The notes under the pieces are model-generated. The model was not told the DNA's origin, searched no databases, and saw only the letters and a list, made by a program, of their open reading frames with translations. The position numbers and the translations under genes were made by a program. Positions 1 through 12,062 of a stretch of 64,000 bases of DNA are shown piece after piece. The stretch comes from Mortierella sp. BCC40632 (Eukaryota > Mortierellomycota > Mortierellomycetes > Mortierellales > Mortierellaceae): positions 2,610,001 to 2,674,000 of the forward strand of contig WAEK01000006.1 of NCBI GenBank assembly GCA_011634665.1. Reading direction: 5' to 3'. Within the stretch, counting starts at the first letter, position 1, and every line of letters starts with the position of its first letter.

Positions 1-3000
1 TCACTATTCTCCGGTCTCTTAAGTCGCATCTCTCGCCTCTTGGCTACCCGTCGCATCCCTGAAGCTTCATTGAGCTGAGGTGCCGTGATCTTGAATGGAC
101 GACTCTGGGGTGTCCATTGTTCTCTAGAGGCAGTTGCCTCTCCTGATGACTCCTCATCCGGAGGTGGTGGCCATGGCTCAGATTAGAGCTCCCAAAGGTT
201 TCCTCCGCATCCTCTTCTGTGCCTATTCATCATTAAAAAAAGCTATTAGATGCGCTGAGCTTGACAGATGACCGACATTATTCCTTACATCTTGCCCATT
301 CAACTTACCATAAAGTACAGCATATCGGTTGATATGCGTCTTGATCTCGCCCAGGGTCTGTGCACATGTTACACTCATCGTTCGAATCCCTGGATCTGTC
401 CCTGCAAAGACAATTCTGTCCTCTGGCAACTTGGAAATATCGAGCCGCCTCGTTGAATCCTCGACTGTAAAATCCTTCACAGTAGGTGTGGTGTACTCCA
501 CCGCCTTTGAGCCATCCTTGTTCTTTGGGGTCTTTGCTGTAACTACCCTGCGGAGCCCATTCCAGTAACTCCTCTCTTTCCGCAGGCGTCGCAACTGACT
601 CTCCTGTGGCTGTACAGTTGCTCGAAGAGCTCGCACCTTTCTCCTTGCTTCTTGAAGAACGCGATATGTCTTTTTTTTGCTCACTCCCTCTTCCGTCCTC
701 TACACTCTGAATATTGCCCTCATTCGTGTCTACGCCCCCGATGCCTTCCTTGTTTGCCTTCTCATTCTCTTTTCTGACTGCTGTGCGGTGGTTCTTGGCT
801 GTCAGGCTTTTGATCCGTCTCGAGCACCTTGAGTTCCTTTCGGCCTCGCTTGATTCTACTCTCAAGGTCTTTGATATTGCTCTCTACTCTCTTGATCTCT
901 TCAGCAATTGTTTCCACTTCCATCTTTTGATACTCTATCTCTTTGGTCCAGTCCATAGTATCAGTCCTGACCTTGGCCTTGACCCGCCTCTCGTAGTGGC
1001 TGAACAACGGGCGACCTCCACGCTCGGCTCCCTGTGGAATCACTTCACCCAAAATCCGGACTGTGTACCTATCGACGAACATCATTCTGTCCGCAAATCT
1101 GAGGCCATGCTTGCGACACAGCCTTTGAACTTTCTCCAAGTCGAAGAATGCCCCAAAGACTGCGTCCTTGTGATGTGGGACTCTTTCTCCGGCTATTAGA
1201 GGAGTGCCTTCAGAGTTCTTGATATCAAAGTGGCCTGGCGTCTTGGCACACAACACCTCGTATAACCCCTTCGCTCCAAGAATCAATGCATGACTGGAAG
1301 AAGGTGATATCTGCGGTGACAAAAGCCGAGTGTGCTGAGGATACCCAGCCGCTCTTTGAATTGCGTTGGCAATGATGGCCATAGGTGCAAGCAAAGTAGC
1401 GTGGGCCAAGGGCGCCCTCGTTCCACCTTGGGGTCTCGTCTCTCGGCTAACTCGACGTTTTGCAACATAGGGTCGAAGTGCGTTGGCCAGCTTGGCTACA
1501 ACACTGCATTGCTCCTCGGTGATATCCATTCCGCCGTGTGCTGACTTTCTGACCCAGTTGTTGTCGATTTCCTTCTCGATCGGGGGGTGACTCTAGGAGC
1601 ATACGAAGAAGTCTCCTCAAAGACAATATGATCGCTCTTGTTGGCTCTTTAGCGAGAGAATCCCCTAATTCGTTTTCTAGTTCTTCCTCCATCTCATCGA
1701 GATCCCAGTCGTCGAAATCAGACCCTTCGAGATTGTCAGAGTCCTGATCTTTGACAGTTCTCCTTTGGGTCACACCATTGTCCTTGTTGTTCACCTCAAC
1801 CACCGGCTCTTTGACAAAATCTTCCTCCGGTTCTTTAATGTCCCAATCGTCAAAATCAATCCCTTCAAGGTCGTCCGTATTCAGGTCTTCGACGGCTCTC
1901 CTTAGGGCTTGAATACTGGATTCACCGCCCGCCTCGACTGTCGGCTCTTTGACAGGGTCACCCTCCAGTTGGCTAAAATCCCAGTCATCAAAATTGACCC
2001 CTCCGAAATTGTCCGTATCCAGATGTTCGAGTCGGACATCCAGTGGTTCAAAACATTCCGCCCCAGCGGTTTGGGCTGTGTACTTGTGAGCCAGGATGTA
2101 TTCAATCCTGTGCAGGACCGATTGAATCCGTTGCCCATCTCCGGTTGGGTCTTTGTCAAGAGCACGGTTGAGATCATCGCAGAGCACCAGGATTGTCCGT
2201 TTCCATCTACTCTTGCCTACAGTTGCATTCTTGGGATGACTTTTCTTTCTCGTGGCCTGACGACTTGAGTTTTTCTCTCTCTGCTTTCGCTCTCTCTCTG
2301 GAGCCAGATGGAGCCGCAATAGAAGCAAGAGAGTGTGATCGAGAAGCTTGTCATACATCTGGCCTCCCCAAAGGTTCTCGATGTTTGTAGCCATTTGCTT
2401 CAAGTGCTCACTAACAGTACTTGAACGGCCTCCAACATCTACTGAAAACTTGCTTTTGCCCGATGCGAGGTTACCGACCACACTGCTCCAGACCTGTCGC
2501 CTGGCTTTGTTCGCTGCGTTAACTCCTTGAGCTCCGAAGAACCAAGAATACATGAACAGGAGAAAGCTATACGACATTAGAGTTGTCGTGTCGCTCTTTC
2601 TCTCGGCTTCCAGGTGCTCTGGCAAAAGGTCAGGAAGGGCCGCAACTGGGAGCAAGGACAGGACAGTCTTGTCCCGAAACTCGAATCCTGCCGGAAAGAC
2701 CGACTGGATGTCAAAGGCCATCTTGGTAGATGGATTGATGTAGTGAGTCCCTGATGCGAGCTAAAAAAAAAAAAAAAAAAAAGAGGTGATATTCATTTGT
2801 CAGTAATAGAAAAAAAAAATAATAAAATAAAATAAAAATAAAAATGCAGAGCCATTACCTCATGAACCGCCTTCGTAGCCAGCACCGAGATTTCCTCACA
2901 AACCACCGTCATAGCCTCTTGACTTTTCTCTAGGAGAATTCGGATTCTCTCTTTGTCCTCTGTACAAAGATCAGGCCGAAGAACTTGCTGAAGTGTGGCT

Positions 3001-4220
3001 GTGCAGGATCGGAGCTGTCTCTGATCGGGTCCAGTCTCTTCCTCCATCTCGTAATCACCATCGCTGCCACCATCATCGCCATCACCGTTTCTTCCGCTTC
3101 CTCTCCTCCTACTACTACCTCTTCCTCCTCCTCCACTTGTTCTAGCTGCCGCATCGACTTTATCGTTCGAGTCGGCGCGACCCTTCCCTTTTAGACAGCT
3201 TTTTGGTCTTGGCCTCTTCTTCTGCCTCCCATAGTGACTGAAAGTTTGCTTCGAGGTAGCTGTTCCATTGGTTGACGGTGCCGTCCTTCCCCATTTTTTT
3301 TGTCCATAGTAGTCCTAGAAAGATCTCGGGCGGCCACGTTGGAGGCTCTTATGGTATCGAAGGCGGACTTTTTGATGCATAGAGGAAGTCTCTTTGTTGC
3401 AATAAGAGACTGGTAGGCTTCCCCTTTGTCTTTGCCCTTTAAGATGCTTCCTTTAATGCGGTTTGCTATGTAGTCATGCCTGCACAGTATCAAGTGGAGA
3501 AGCCATTAGATACACCATGCTTTTATGAGGCTATTTCTGCTATCGAGTACTTGAAAAGTACATGTTTAAACATTTACCTTCTTTTTTTTTGAAGGCTTCC
3601 TGGATATCAGCGTCCGCAGGATCGTCTAACTTCCGTTTTTAAAACCGCTATAGGTTCTTGGGCCTGTGCGGTAGACCGCCGGGGAGTAGCGGCTATGGTA
3701 TGGCTGGGCTGGAGGTTCTCCTGGGGTATGTTGTTGGACCGAGTAGTTCTTGGATGGCACCAATGCCAAACACTCCCTCGTCCCAAGGTAGGAGTCAACG
3801 TGTTGAAGAATACCGATTGACATTGTCGAGTCTTCGCTCCTGAAGACCTTTGTCTTTTTCGGGTGGAGAAGACAAAAATGTCAACGTGTAGCTCTGATGA
3901 CAATAGTCGGAAATGCAGGTTGCTGTGGGGTGGGATGTCAACTGATGTGTCTCCAATGGTAAGAGTGAATAGAGGGTTTCGAGATGCAGTGTTATTGAGA
4001 AGACTTTGCACGATCGATGTTGTCGCTGGTACCCGAGATGTTTCAAGTGGAGCCATGTCGACGACGATGCCCTGTCGGCAGAGTGTCTCCATCGTACTTG
4101 CCCTGTTTTCCAATTGACAGTGGTCAAGGGACAGAGTACTCTCCAGTCTGGGTGCAAGAGCAGGGTCATGCCTCTCTAGCATGCTCCTCCAGACTCTCAA
4201 GAGTCCTGCGCTGTGATCTC
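1..4220 (-). pseudogene. Decayed Fanzor-like (TnpB-like RuvC) gene, copy A, truncated by window edge
   Basis: This is homologous along most of its length to the gene at 18954-24151. Read on the minus strand, an N-terminal module (about 4200-3610) contains FRLLSSELHVDIFVFSTRK. It is followed by helical segments (3493-3195, 3154-2860), an intron whose 3' end is a T-run (2763-2782), a long exon (2760-1590) with three acidic repeats, and a conserved block (1587-762). A RuvC-I motif, FAGTDPGIRTMS, lies near 410-380. An intron begins at 308 (GTAAGT) at the same position as in copy B. Frame breaks sit in a T-run at 3855-3859 (A-run on the coding strand), near 3643 and in a G-run at 1582-1587 (C-run on the coding strand), and another lies after the last intron. 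The zinc ribbon and RuvC-III would lie beyond position 1. The RuvC-I aspartate is intact, but the gene as read is not translatable. No XPG-type domain is visible. The Fanzor lineage assignment rests on comparison with copy B and on motifs I recognise. Confidence 0.75.
1645..2025 (-). repeat. Three tandem acidic protein repeats inside Fanzor-like copy A
   Basis: Three copies, about 136 bp (45 codons) apart, each encode a version of D(T/S)D(N/D)(F/L)xGxxFDDWD followed by an acidic stretch and (V/A)KEP. The core FDDWD appears in all three, at roughly 1985, 1850 and 1713. The repeats are also recognisable at DNA level. Copy B is acidic in the matching region but lacks the repetition, so the duplication seems specific to copy A. 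Confidence 0.85.
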
Positions 4221-4860
4221 TCTTTGCAAAAGAATAATTCAGTGTTGACTCCTAAAGAGCAAAACGATGTAGTAAATATTTAGCAAGGTGTCAAGTTGAA
4301 CTGTTGGGGGTCCTTTTTTGTGCTTTCTTTATTCTTTGCCCTACCATGATAAAAAGAGGAAGAGAGAGCGTGTATGTGTGTAGTAGTGTATGTGTATAGT
4401 GTGTAGTGTGTAGTGTGGATTGTGGATTGTGGATTGTGGATTGTGGAGTGTGGAGTGTGTGTGTGCAAGGAAAGAAAAAGGTCAAGTTCAAGCAGAGCTC
4501 TCTTCTCTCTCTTCTCTCATTGTTGAATCCTCTAGTGCGCTGCACTTTGCATCTTCTCACTTTTAATTTGTCGGTGCCAGAATGGCGCTGGGAAAATATG
4601 AATCATTCTTTTTTCCTCACGCTTCAGGGGGACCATGCGCAGTGCACGGTCTTCAAACTGACATAATCATGAACTGTATGGAGAGAGAGAAAGAGAAGAG
4701 GAGAGAGAGAGAGAGAGCTTTTGAACACACATTCCTCAGACTTAAGCTGTTCGTTACGTAGTAGCTCTATTTTGCATAGCTGTGGCACGCAGGACCAAGC
4801 ACTTGTATTCAAACTCCTGCCCTTGCTGAATTGAACATTTCTCAAATTGACCTCTTTTCT
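4221..4860. other. Non-coding stretch with GTGTAGT/GTGGATT minisatellite
   Basis: No supportable gene. At about 4372-4466 the + strand carries a short degenerate tandem array: GTGTAGT-type units, then four GTGGATT units, then GTGGAGT units. A GA-rich block lies at 4681-4716. The open frames here are translations of these simple repeats. Confidence 0.7.
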
Positions 4861-5326
4861 AAATGGTCCTTTTTTCAAATCCTACTTTTCCTCGAAATAG
4901 CCCTTTTTTTCAAATCCTACTTTTCCTCGAAATAGTCCTTTTTTTCAAATCCTACTTTTCTCGAAATAGTCCTTTTTCTAAATAGTCCTTTTTTCAAATC
5001 CTACTTTTTCGAAATAGTCCTTTTTTCTAAATGGTCCTTTTTTCGATATAGTCCTTTTTTCAAATACTACTTTTTCGAAATAGTCCTTTTTTCAAATCCT
5101 ACTTTTTCTAAATAGTCCTTTTTCAAATCCTACTTTTTTTCGAAATAGTCCTTTTTCAAATCCTACTTTTTCTAAATAGTCCTTTTTCAAATCCTACTTT
5201 TTCGAAATAGTCCTTTTTTCAAATCCTACTTTTTCGATATAGTCCTTTTTCAAATCCCTACTTTTTCGATATAGTCTTTTTTTTCAAATACTACTTTTTC
5301 TAAATAGTCCTCTTTTCTGAAATAGT

Positions 5327-5340
<14 letters not shown>
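4861..5340. repeat. Imperfect tandem array of about 30-bp AT-rich units
   Basis: A degenerate repeat alternates TTTTTTCAAATCCTACTTTT with TCGAAATAGTCC (variants CTAAATAGTCC, TCGATATAGTCC, AAATGGTCC). There are about fourteen copies over some 470 bp, with unit length varying between about 20 and 35 bp through changes in T-run length and partial units. It ends in a T-run of about 38 bases (5329-5367) and is followed by GA repeats (5398-5420). No coding potential is claimed. Confidence 0.9.
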
Positions 5341-5368
<28 letters not shown>

Positions 5369-5504
5369 GGTCTGTCCGACCAAAGTGGATGAAATGAAGA
5401 GAGAGAGAGAGAGAGAGAGAATAGGGATGGACACCGTTTTTTTTTCAGAAACCTACTTTTTTTTTTTTTTTTTTTTTTTCTTTCAAACACCAAGTGTTTA
5501 TTGA

Positions 5505-6017
5505 TTAGCTTTTGCATCGACCCATTAGGGCCACCAATGTCTCAAGTTGCTTGTTGCAATGGGAAGGAGTGAGGAGAAAGACTGCTGCCAAAAAGGTCAA
5601 TAGGAAGAGGTGACCAGGTGTCTCAACATGTGCCCTTTTGAGTCTGTGTTTCACCAATTGGATTAGGTACTTTTCTTGAATCGCCTTCACCCCAGTACCT
5701 TGATTGCTAGCTCCTCTTTTATTCATGGCACTCTTGAAGTTCCATCTCAGGTTCTTCATGTTTCGGCTTAGTGAGTGTCGCTGGTCGTCCTGGTCCGAGT
5801 GGCAGTCGCTAATGGCTTTGAATCGGCCTTGATCGTTCGCCCTGCTAGAGTCGTACCACCACACCAGTGCCCGAGCAAACGCCTCTACTGCCTGCTTTCT
5901 TGCCTGAGGGTCATTGATATCAATTCCATGAAAGACACTGTACCTGTCATGTCCTACTACTGTACATGGTCGAGAAAGCATGCCGACGCATAGAGAAACA
6001 GTGCGAAGCGAGGGCAT
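5505..6017 (-). other. Open reading frame of unknown standing (170 codons)
   Basis: An uninterrupted frame on the minus strand between the repeat array and a gene-poor stretch. I do not recognise the product. It has a basic middle (NMKNLRWNFKSAMNKRG) and a hydrophobic stretch near the C-terminus (HLFLLTFLAAVFLLT) that could be a membrane segment. It sits among mobile-element debris, so it may be a relic of a mobile gene or chance. No splice sites or neighbours support it. Confidence 0.2.
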
Positions 6018-6701
6018 GGGATCCTCAAGTTGGTTCTGAGTAATCGATTAGAGATGTCTGAGAGAACCCGACTACTCGGTGAAAGGAGCCCCTCTCGGGT
6101 CTGCGATACCTTTTTGGGATGTATAAAGATTAAAAAGGTCTACCCCACATGGAGTGAGAAAATGATTACGATTGCAGCCGCTATTACAAATGTTCAGTCA
6201 CCACCACCACCACCACTATTCACATTGCAATTGCAAGGTTTGCTAAAGTACCCTTCAGGATGGAAAAGAATAGAAGAAAGTTTCTTATTCCGGTTAATGG
6301 CCAATGACCGGTGCTCCGATCTTATACCTTCTCACAGCACTCCGATCTTATGCCTTCTCATAGCGCCTTCTCATAGCGCCTTCTCATAGCACTCCGATCG
6401 TATGCCTTCTCGTAGCACGCACGTAGCACATTACACGCAGGACACCTACGGCCGAATAAAGAAGGGCATGTTGTAGCAGACAGCAGAACAGGTAGCAAAG
6501 AAGGGCAGGTAACAGCAGAGCAAACCAGAAAAGGAAAAGGGGGGATTTTCTATCAGTAGGCAGATATTTCTTTAGTATTTGTTAGATGGTACTGAAATGT
6601 TCCAAGAAAAGAAGGTACCCACATTTCAGATATCCATTTTTTCATCATTTTCTTTGCTGATCGATGTCTTGCCATTGTCTCCTAACAAGTCGTGCTGTTG
6701 T
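6018..6701. other. Non-coding stretch with short tandem repeats
   Basis: No gene seen. At about 6310-6420 a run of related units built from GCACTCCGATCTTATGCCTT and CTCATAGCGC is repeated three to five times with internal deletions (CCTTCTCATAG occurs in tandem). The 3' part leads into the acceptor-like GTTGTAG before the SWIM exon at 6702. Confidence 0.6.
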
Positions 6702-7096
6702 AGTTTGAAGTTAGGTCTTTCGCAGAGGTTGGAGTGACATACCATGTCAACACGGATCCAGACTTCTTGCGTCTCTATTCCTGTTCGTGTACCGATTACA
6801 CTCGGAACAAGGAACCTTGCAAGCACATGTACCTTGTACCAAGGGTCTTCCACGAGGTTGAAATTGATTACACGGGCGATCCACCCCCGTCCAAGGCAAA
6901 TGAAACGATCGCTAGCGATCGCGATATAGATGTCCCTTTGGAGAAAATGCTTTCACCTCAACTTCAACTCTTGCTCCAGAAACAGAGATCAGAAAAGATG
7001 GAAGCTGCAAGACTTGCAAGAGAAGCAGAGAACGAGCGGGTATTCGAAGAGTCCGAAGAGCTCCTGGCAACTCTTTTAACCGTTGCCAAAGGATGA
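6702..7096 (+). pseudogene. Isolated last exon of a MULE/SWIM-finger transposase-type gene
   Basis: After an acceptor-like GTTGTAG the frame reads FEVRSF...YHVNTDPDFLRLYSCSC, then a SWIM zinc finger (CSCTDYTRNKEPCKHMYLV, pattern CxCx(n)CxH), then a charged C-terminal tail ending at a stop at 7094-7096. It matches the last exon of the minus-strand gene next to it in layout: a similar beta-strand segment, SWIM motif, and a Lys/Glu-rich tail. No upstream exons of this copy are visible, so it is a 3' gene fragment. The two SWIM exons meet tail to tail around 7076-7096. Confidence 0.6.
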
Positions 7097-9584
7097 GAGC
7101 CTCCTTCTCGCAGTCAGCAAAAGCCTCTGCCTTCTCTCGCTCTTGTCTACACTTTTCCTCTTCTCGCTCTTTTGCACGTTGAACACAAAGCTCTTGAACG
7201 ACAGCAGGAGGAAACCACTTCGGATAACATTTGGTGGAAGGCAGGACATCATTTTGGCCGTGATCTGATACCTTCTCAAGCTGAAGGTAATGGTCAGCAT
7301 GAGTGTAGGGATACAACCGCTTAACGAGGTACATGTGCTTACATGGTCTCTGGCGCCTTTGGTAATCGGGGCACGTGCATGACCGGAGGAGTCCTTCTGG
7401 CTCATTCATTTTCAGACCCTCTGTTGGTTTGACATGGACACTGTATTCGACATACGGTAAGCGGAAAGACTTGACAGCGATCTAGACGTTAAAGATATTA
7501 GCTCTGCCCTGGGTAGTCTCTTATGACTGTCTCTTATCCTCCTTCTTTTTACAAACATCTCAAAACAAGAGAGACGGTCATACCTTTCTCTCGTCCACCA
7601 TTGGCGTCACCATTGATAACGCGCGTCCACATGGGATCTCGTCTGCCTTCATTTTTCTTGACTTGTCTTGGATTGAAGGCGGGAATGGTGCCAGTCCAGC
7701 ACTAATCCTGAAATATCCGAGACTGAAGTCTGTGTCGACGACTCCTTGTAAAAGGTGAAGTAGAGTATCTGCTCGCACATTCCGTTCGCAACCCAACTAC
7801 TTTTGCTTCAGCGTTTTGTGCCAGGATTCGATCCAGTTGTTGGTGGTAACCTCCTGATAATCCTACTGACAAGTTCATGGGTCAGACTGACTGATCACTA
7901 TCATTTTGTACAGGGCTATGCGATGCTTTACCATTCGATGATAAACTGCCCAGCGTTCGATATTCTTGTTAAGCCACTTTTTCTCAATGTACGAAATCAA
8001 TGTGGTTGCAGCGGGAAAGCGTGCTTTGAATTGTGTCCAAAGTTGATTCTGGTCAACGGAAGACTGAGCTGTGCGCACTTTTTTCAATAATGGTCTCATC
8101 ACCCTGCATTCTTCAGTCTAATAAGAGAATAAGAGAGGAAAGATGCGAAAACATAAGTAAGCCAAGTCATGGGGTGGTACTTGTCACCCAGTATGACAAC
8201 CAAAACATACCAGGCGTTTCTCCTTCAAATGCCTTTCCCACAGCTGGGCAACATGGAAATCGCAATAGAAAATCATGGCACGAGGAAATATGCTATCAAT
8301 GGCTGTTGATTCGGCAATGGCACAGTCCACCATAAATGCATTGGTTCTGAGGTTACAACTATCCTTCAGCCATCGCAGCCAATGTTGAAGGACATAGCAG
8401 GATTCAGAGGAACAGATCAAAAAGGCTACTGGAATGCCTTTTTGGATGACCCTATCCTTTGCCAGCAACGTGAACAAATATGCCGATCTGTAAGTTGCGC
8501 CTGTTTTGCCCGGTAGCAATGTCTGCTTGATACTCTTTACAACGTTGTGGGTTGAGTCCATGCAGTAAATGCTGTTGTTGTCTGCTATCACCTAGAATGG
8601 ACGTGTCAGTGCACGAAATCATGTATCAACTTTCAGTGAGTCTGTCGAACAACTTACCTCGAGCTGAAATAGAGTACACCAACCAACCAAAAAGTCACCA
8701 GGCTGCTCTATCGGTTCTTGGACAAAAAGCGTCTTTCCTCCCTCCTTTCTAATGGCCTCAAGCCATGAGCCGATACTCGCTACAATACTCCTGTCCTTTT
8801 GCGATGCCATTGCTCTTTGCCTACAAACGGTATTTCGAATGTCGTTGTAGTCGACAACAATAGAGGTTGGAGGCAAGATACTACCAGCGCGAATCTATTT
8901 GATAATCCCCCCTCCCCAAAAAAGGATGCCCACACATTAGAATGGTCATCCACCAGGGAAAATTAGAACAAATGAGCATTACTGACTCACCTCGCGAACC
9001 AATTTTTTTTCAGGCCGAAGCTTTCTTCGAATGGAGCTCCAGTTATGACCATGCTCAATCTGCTGCTGGAGCCATTCGCGATCACTTTTTCCGCATGGCA
9101 ATTTTGCTCGCTCTGTGGCAGATGTGTCGTGGTTATGTCTCCAGTGATACACAACTTGAATCTTGTCCTGGCCAATGATCTTCCGGACATTGAGCGAAGC
9201 TCTACAGTCTGTTCCTACAGAAATATGTCCAGCTTTGATTGGTTTTGGTTTATGCCAACGGCGACAAATGTACTGCAGGCCCCAATCGAACATGGGCTTT
9301 CGACCCCGTGTGGTACAATGTGTAGTGACGCAATCGGGTAACAGAGTATCGAGGCTCTGTCTGTAGAATTTGTCGGAATGAGATGCGGTTCGGTACTGCT
9401 AATCATATGCTTTGCGTTCTTGCGCCCAGAAAGCGCGAAACTCTTGACATGTCAATGTCAGAATCAAAGGATTGATTGACTGTGAAGGGATGACGAAGGG
9501 CTTGAAAGGATCCAATGGGCATAGGTCAGGCGGATGATAATGAAGGATGTCCCGGATTCTCAAAATAGGTGGCATGGTGGTCAA
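7076..9584 (-). pseudogene. MULE-type DDE transposase with C-terminal SWIM zinc finger (decayed)
   Basis: The start at 9584 (MTTMPPILRIRDILHYHPPD) opens exon A (8991-9584), whose CRRWHKPKPI region resembles the N-terminal DNA-binding part of such elements. Exon B is 8658-8894. Exon C (from 8591) holds the MULE core: YCMDSTHNV with the first catalytic Asp, FMVDCAIAES with the second, and YCDFHVAQLWERHLKEK. Exon D is about 8096-7912. The exon from about 7837 carries TTNNWIESWH with the catalytic Glu. The last exon has the SWIM finger (CTCPDYQRRQRPCKHMYLV). Introns have good GT/AG ends. In-frame stops at 9399-9401 (exon A) and 7797-7799 (just after the Glu motif) break the gene, so it is unlikely to make active transposase. 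The exact exon C/D junction and the 3' end are uncertain. Confidence 0.7.
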
Positions 9585-9717
9585 GGAGTGCGAAAAAACG
9601 CAGGTAGAAAGGAAAAACTGAGGGCGTGGTCTTTTTTTTTGAATTTGAATAAAAAGACCGTCCCCAGCTCTCTGTCACTCCATCCCCCCCCCACACTCCC
9701 AGCACCCATTCTGCTCC
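9585..9717. promoter_or_regulatory. 133-bp divergent intergenic region between MULE and FEN1-Fanzor starts
   Basis: The two divergent start codons lie at 9584 (-) and 9718 (+). The space holds a T9 run, a C-rich stretch (9683-9693) and no TATA box that I trust. It shows no 28S rRNA sequence, so the rDNA on the right side of the Fanzor gene has no visible partner on the left. Confidence 0.5.
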
Positions 9718-11996
9718 ATGGGAGTTCAAGGCCTGTGGGGCCTTCTTCGAAGGAGAGGACATATTCCGCGGAAACTCTCTCGATTGCCACGCCAACGAAG
9801 ATCTCACGTCGATGTTGCTGGCTCTTTCTTTACGACGATTCGTTGGGCTTATTCAGCCCACAAGCAAGATATTGACAAGGCGCATGCCATACTCGAGAAC
9901 GAAGTCAGTCGTCTTGGCGACAAGACTGACATGGTCCTTTATGTCGATGGTCAACAATCTAAAGAAAAACAAACTACCTCTAACAGCCGCCAGGCTCTGC
10001 GCCAACAGTCCCTTCAGCGTGCAGAACAAGCGCTTGCCGACCTGGAGCGCCGCATCAAGAGTAGACAAAGGGTAAGGAAGGCGCACTTTATCAAAATCAA
10101 AAAACTCCTCAAAAACGGCTTTCAGTGGACACTCAGAGATCGACAGTCGTTCTTTCAGTACATGCAGCATAAGCATTGGAATGTGATCCTGTGCCCGACA
10201 GAAGCCGACGTAGCCATCGCCACAGCCTTCCAGCCAGGAGACATTGCCGTATCTCGGGACTCCGATTTTTTGATTTATGTAAACATTCAAGAGTTCTATC
10301 GACCCGTGGGACAAGGCGTGTGGACTAAATTTCTGGTCTACACCAAGACAGAGGTCCTATCAAGCCTTGGTTTATCCACGAGACAACTGCTATTACTCGG
10401 GATATTTTCCAGAAACGATTACGATGGCAATGTACCCTCACTCGGAATCATTACCAACTACAAGTTGGTCGAGTCCATCGCTGACCAAGACGGTATGCCG
10501 CAAATCGGTCACTTTGACTTTCCAACCAAATAGTTCACATGCTTTCTGTCAACTAACCTTACTTTGCTCGCTTTATTGATAGATGTGTCCATGATGATCG
10601 AATCGTACTTTTCCAGTGATCAGGTTATCACCAAGAATCACGAGCGATTGGATTTCTCCAACTCGATCAATGTGTTTTGCTACATGCGGCAAGAGAAAGC
10701 CTATGACGCTACAACTCAAGATGCATCCCAAGTCCACAGTGCACTGCACTCCAGGCTCGACTATGTCTCAACGTTGCTCGAAGAACGCAGAAAGATTAGC
10801 AGAGCTAGGTAATAATTTACACAACGCACATCAATGTGATAATTACTCAAATGCAGGATTACACTCACACTCTGTTATTCAAACCACGGTTTTGCAATAG
10901 AGGATCCGCGGACGTGTCTTCATTCGCGGTAAGACAACAAGGGGTCCGGTTCCGCACGATAGACCGCCCCACATTCGGACAAGAAGGCGGCACGACACAA
11001 CCTCAGTCTTCTAATCGTCTTTGGCGACCAAGGTATTCCCCTAAGGAGCGTTTTGAACCCAACAAAGAATATGATCCTCCAAAAATAATGTTCCAGTACA
11101 AACACAGACCTTGGAAAGAACCTCCGATGCGTACGGATTCTCTTGCTATACCACACGAATCCAAGACTGTACCGATTCAGAGCAAGATGAAGAACTCTAA
11201 CAAGGATGCACTTGTCAGAGCTCTTGCCTGGGAACACCCGATGGTTACCCTGGATCTTGGCACCGTTAGCGCGAATGTAAAACGTGCACACACTCCAGAC
11301 GACCCCACCCATGAAATTGTAGTCCAGTTGATTCAGTGCGCCGTTCGCCAAGCATCCTCTGTCAAACGTCAGTCTCAAGAGCTGCTAGGTCTTTACTTAC
11401 AGCGTGTCTTTAAAGAGGGAGAACTCCAAAAAAGAGAAATAGGAGATAAAAAAGAGGACCCATTTGAAAAAGACCGTGAAATTCTTGACCTATTTTGTCC
11501 GCGCCTGTTCAACGAATCCAAAGGCAATAAGAAAGGCAAGATGAGTAAGGACGTCAAAATGGAGAGCAGCTGCAGCAAGAGTGTTGACGTGGATGGTCAA
11601 AATAGAAATGATGTCAGTATCAGTGTCGACATGGACATGGATGACAAGCCTGAAGAGGATGAAAGTAGACAGGACGAGTTGAACATGGACAGCTCTCAGC
11701 AGAAATTCTGGAAAAGCTTCATGTGCTTCCTCTATTCAGGCCGACTACCTCAGAAAAAAACAGCCTCATACAAGTTTGTCTCTCGATTACAGGAGCTTGG
11801 CCTTTTATCCAACGCCTACGTGTCTCCTCATGAGTCACGATTCACTCCGGGCGATTTACTTCGATCTGTTGCCACTCAACTTGCCGCCGAAGTCATGAGG
11901 CATTACAAAGTGGGCTGCAAAGCTCTCTACAAGGTAATGATTCTTCCTTGGATAATCAACCTCACAATTTCAATGTGCTGAATATTCCTTTGTACT

Positions 11997-12062
<66 letters not shown>

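Noticed and set aside
4370..4470. Telomere-like or CRISPR-like repeat
   Set aside because: The units (GTGTAGT, GTGGATT) are degenerate, contiguous and only about 100 bp long; there are no spacers and no telomeric motif.
9585..9717. Matching upstream 28S rDNA on the left of the Fanzor gene
   Set aside because: I looked for the canonical CCACAGGG-type sequence and earlier 28S motifs here and in the MULE region and found none.
10809..10856. 48-bp alternative for intron 2 of the FEN1-Fanzor gene
   Set aside because: It leads to a stop after 24 codons; the acceptor at 10899-10900 keeps the frame open through exon 3.
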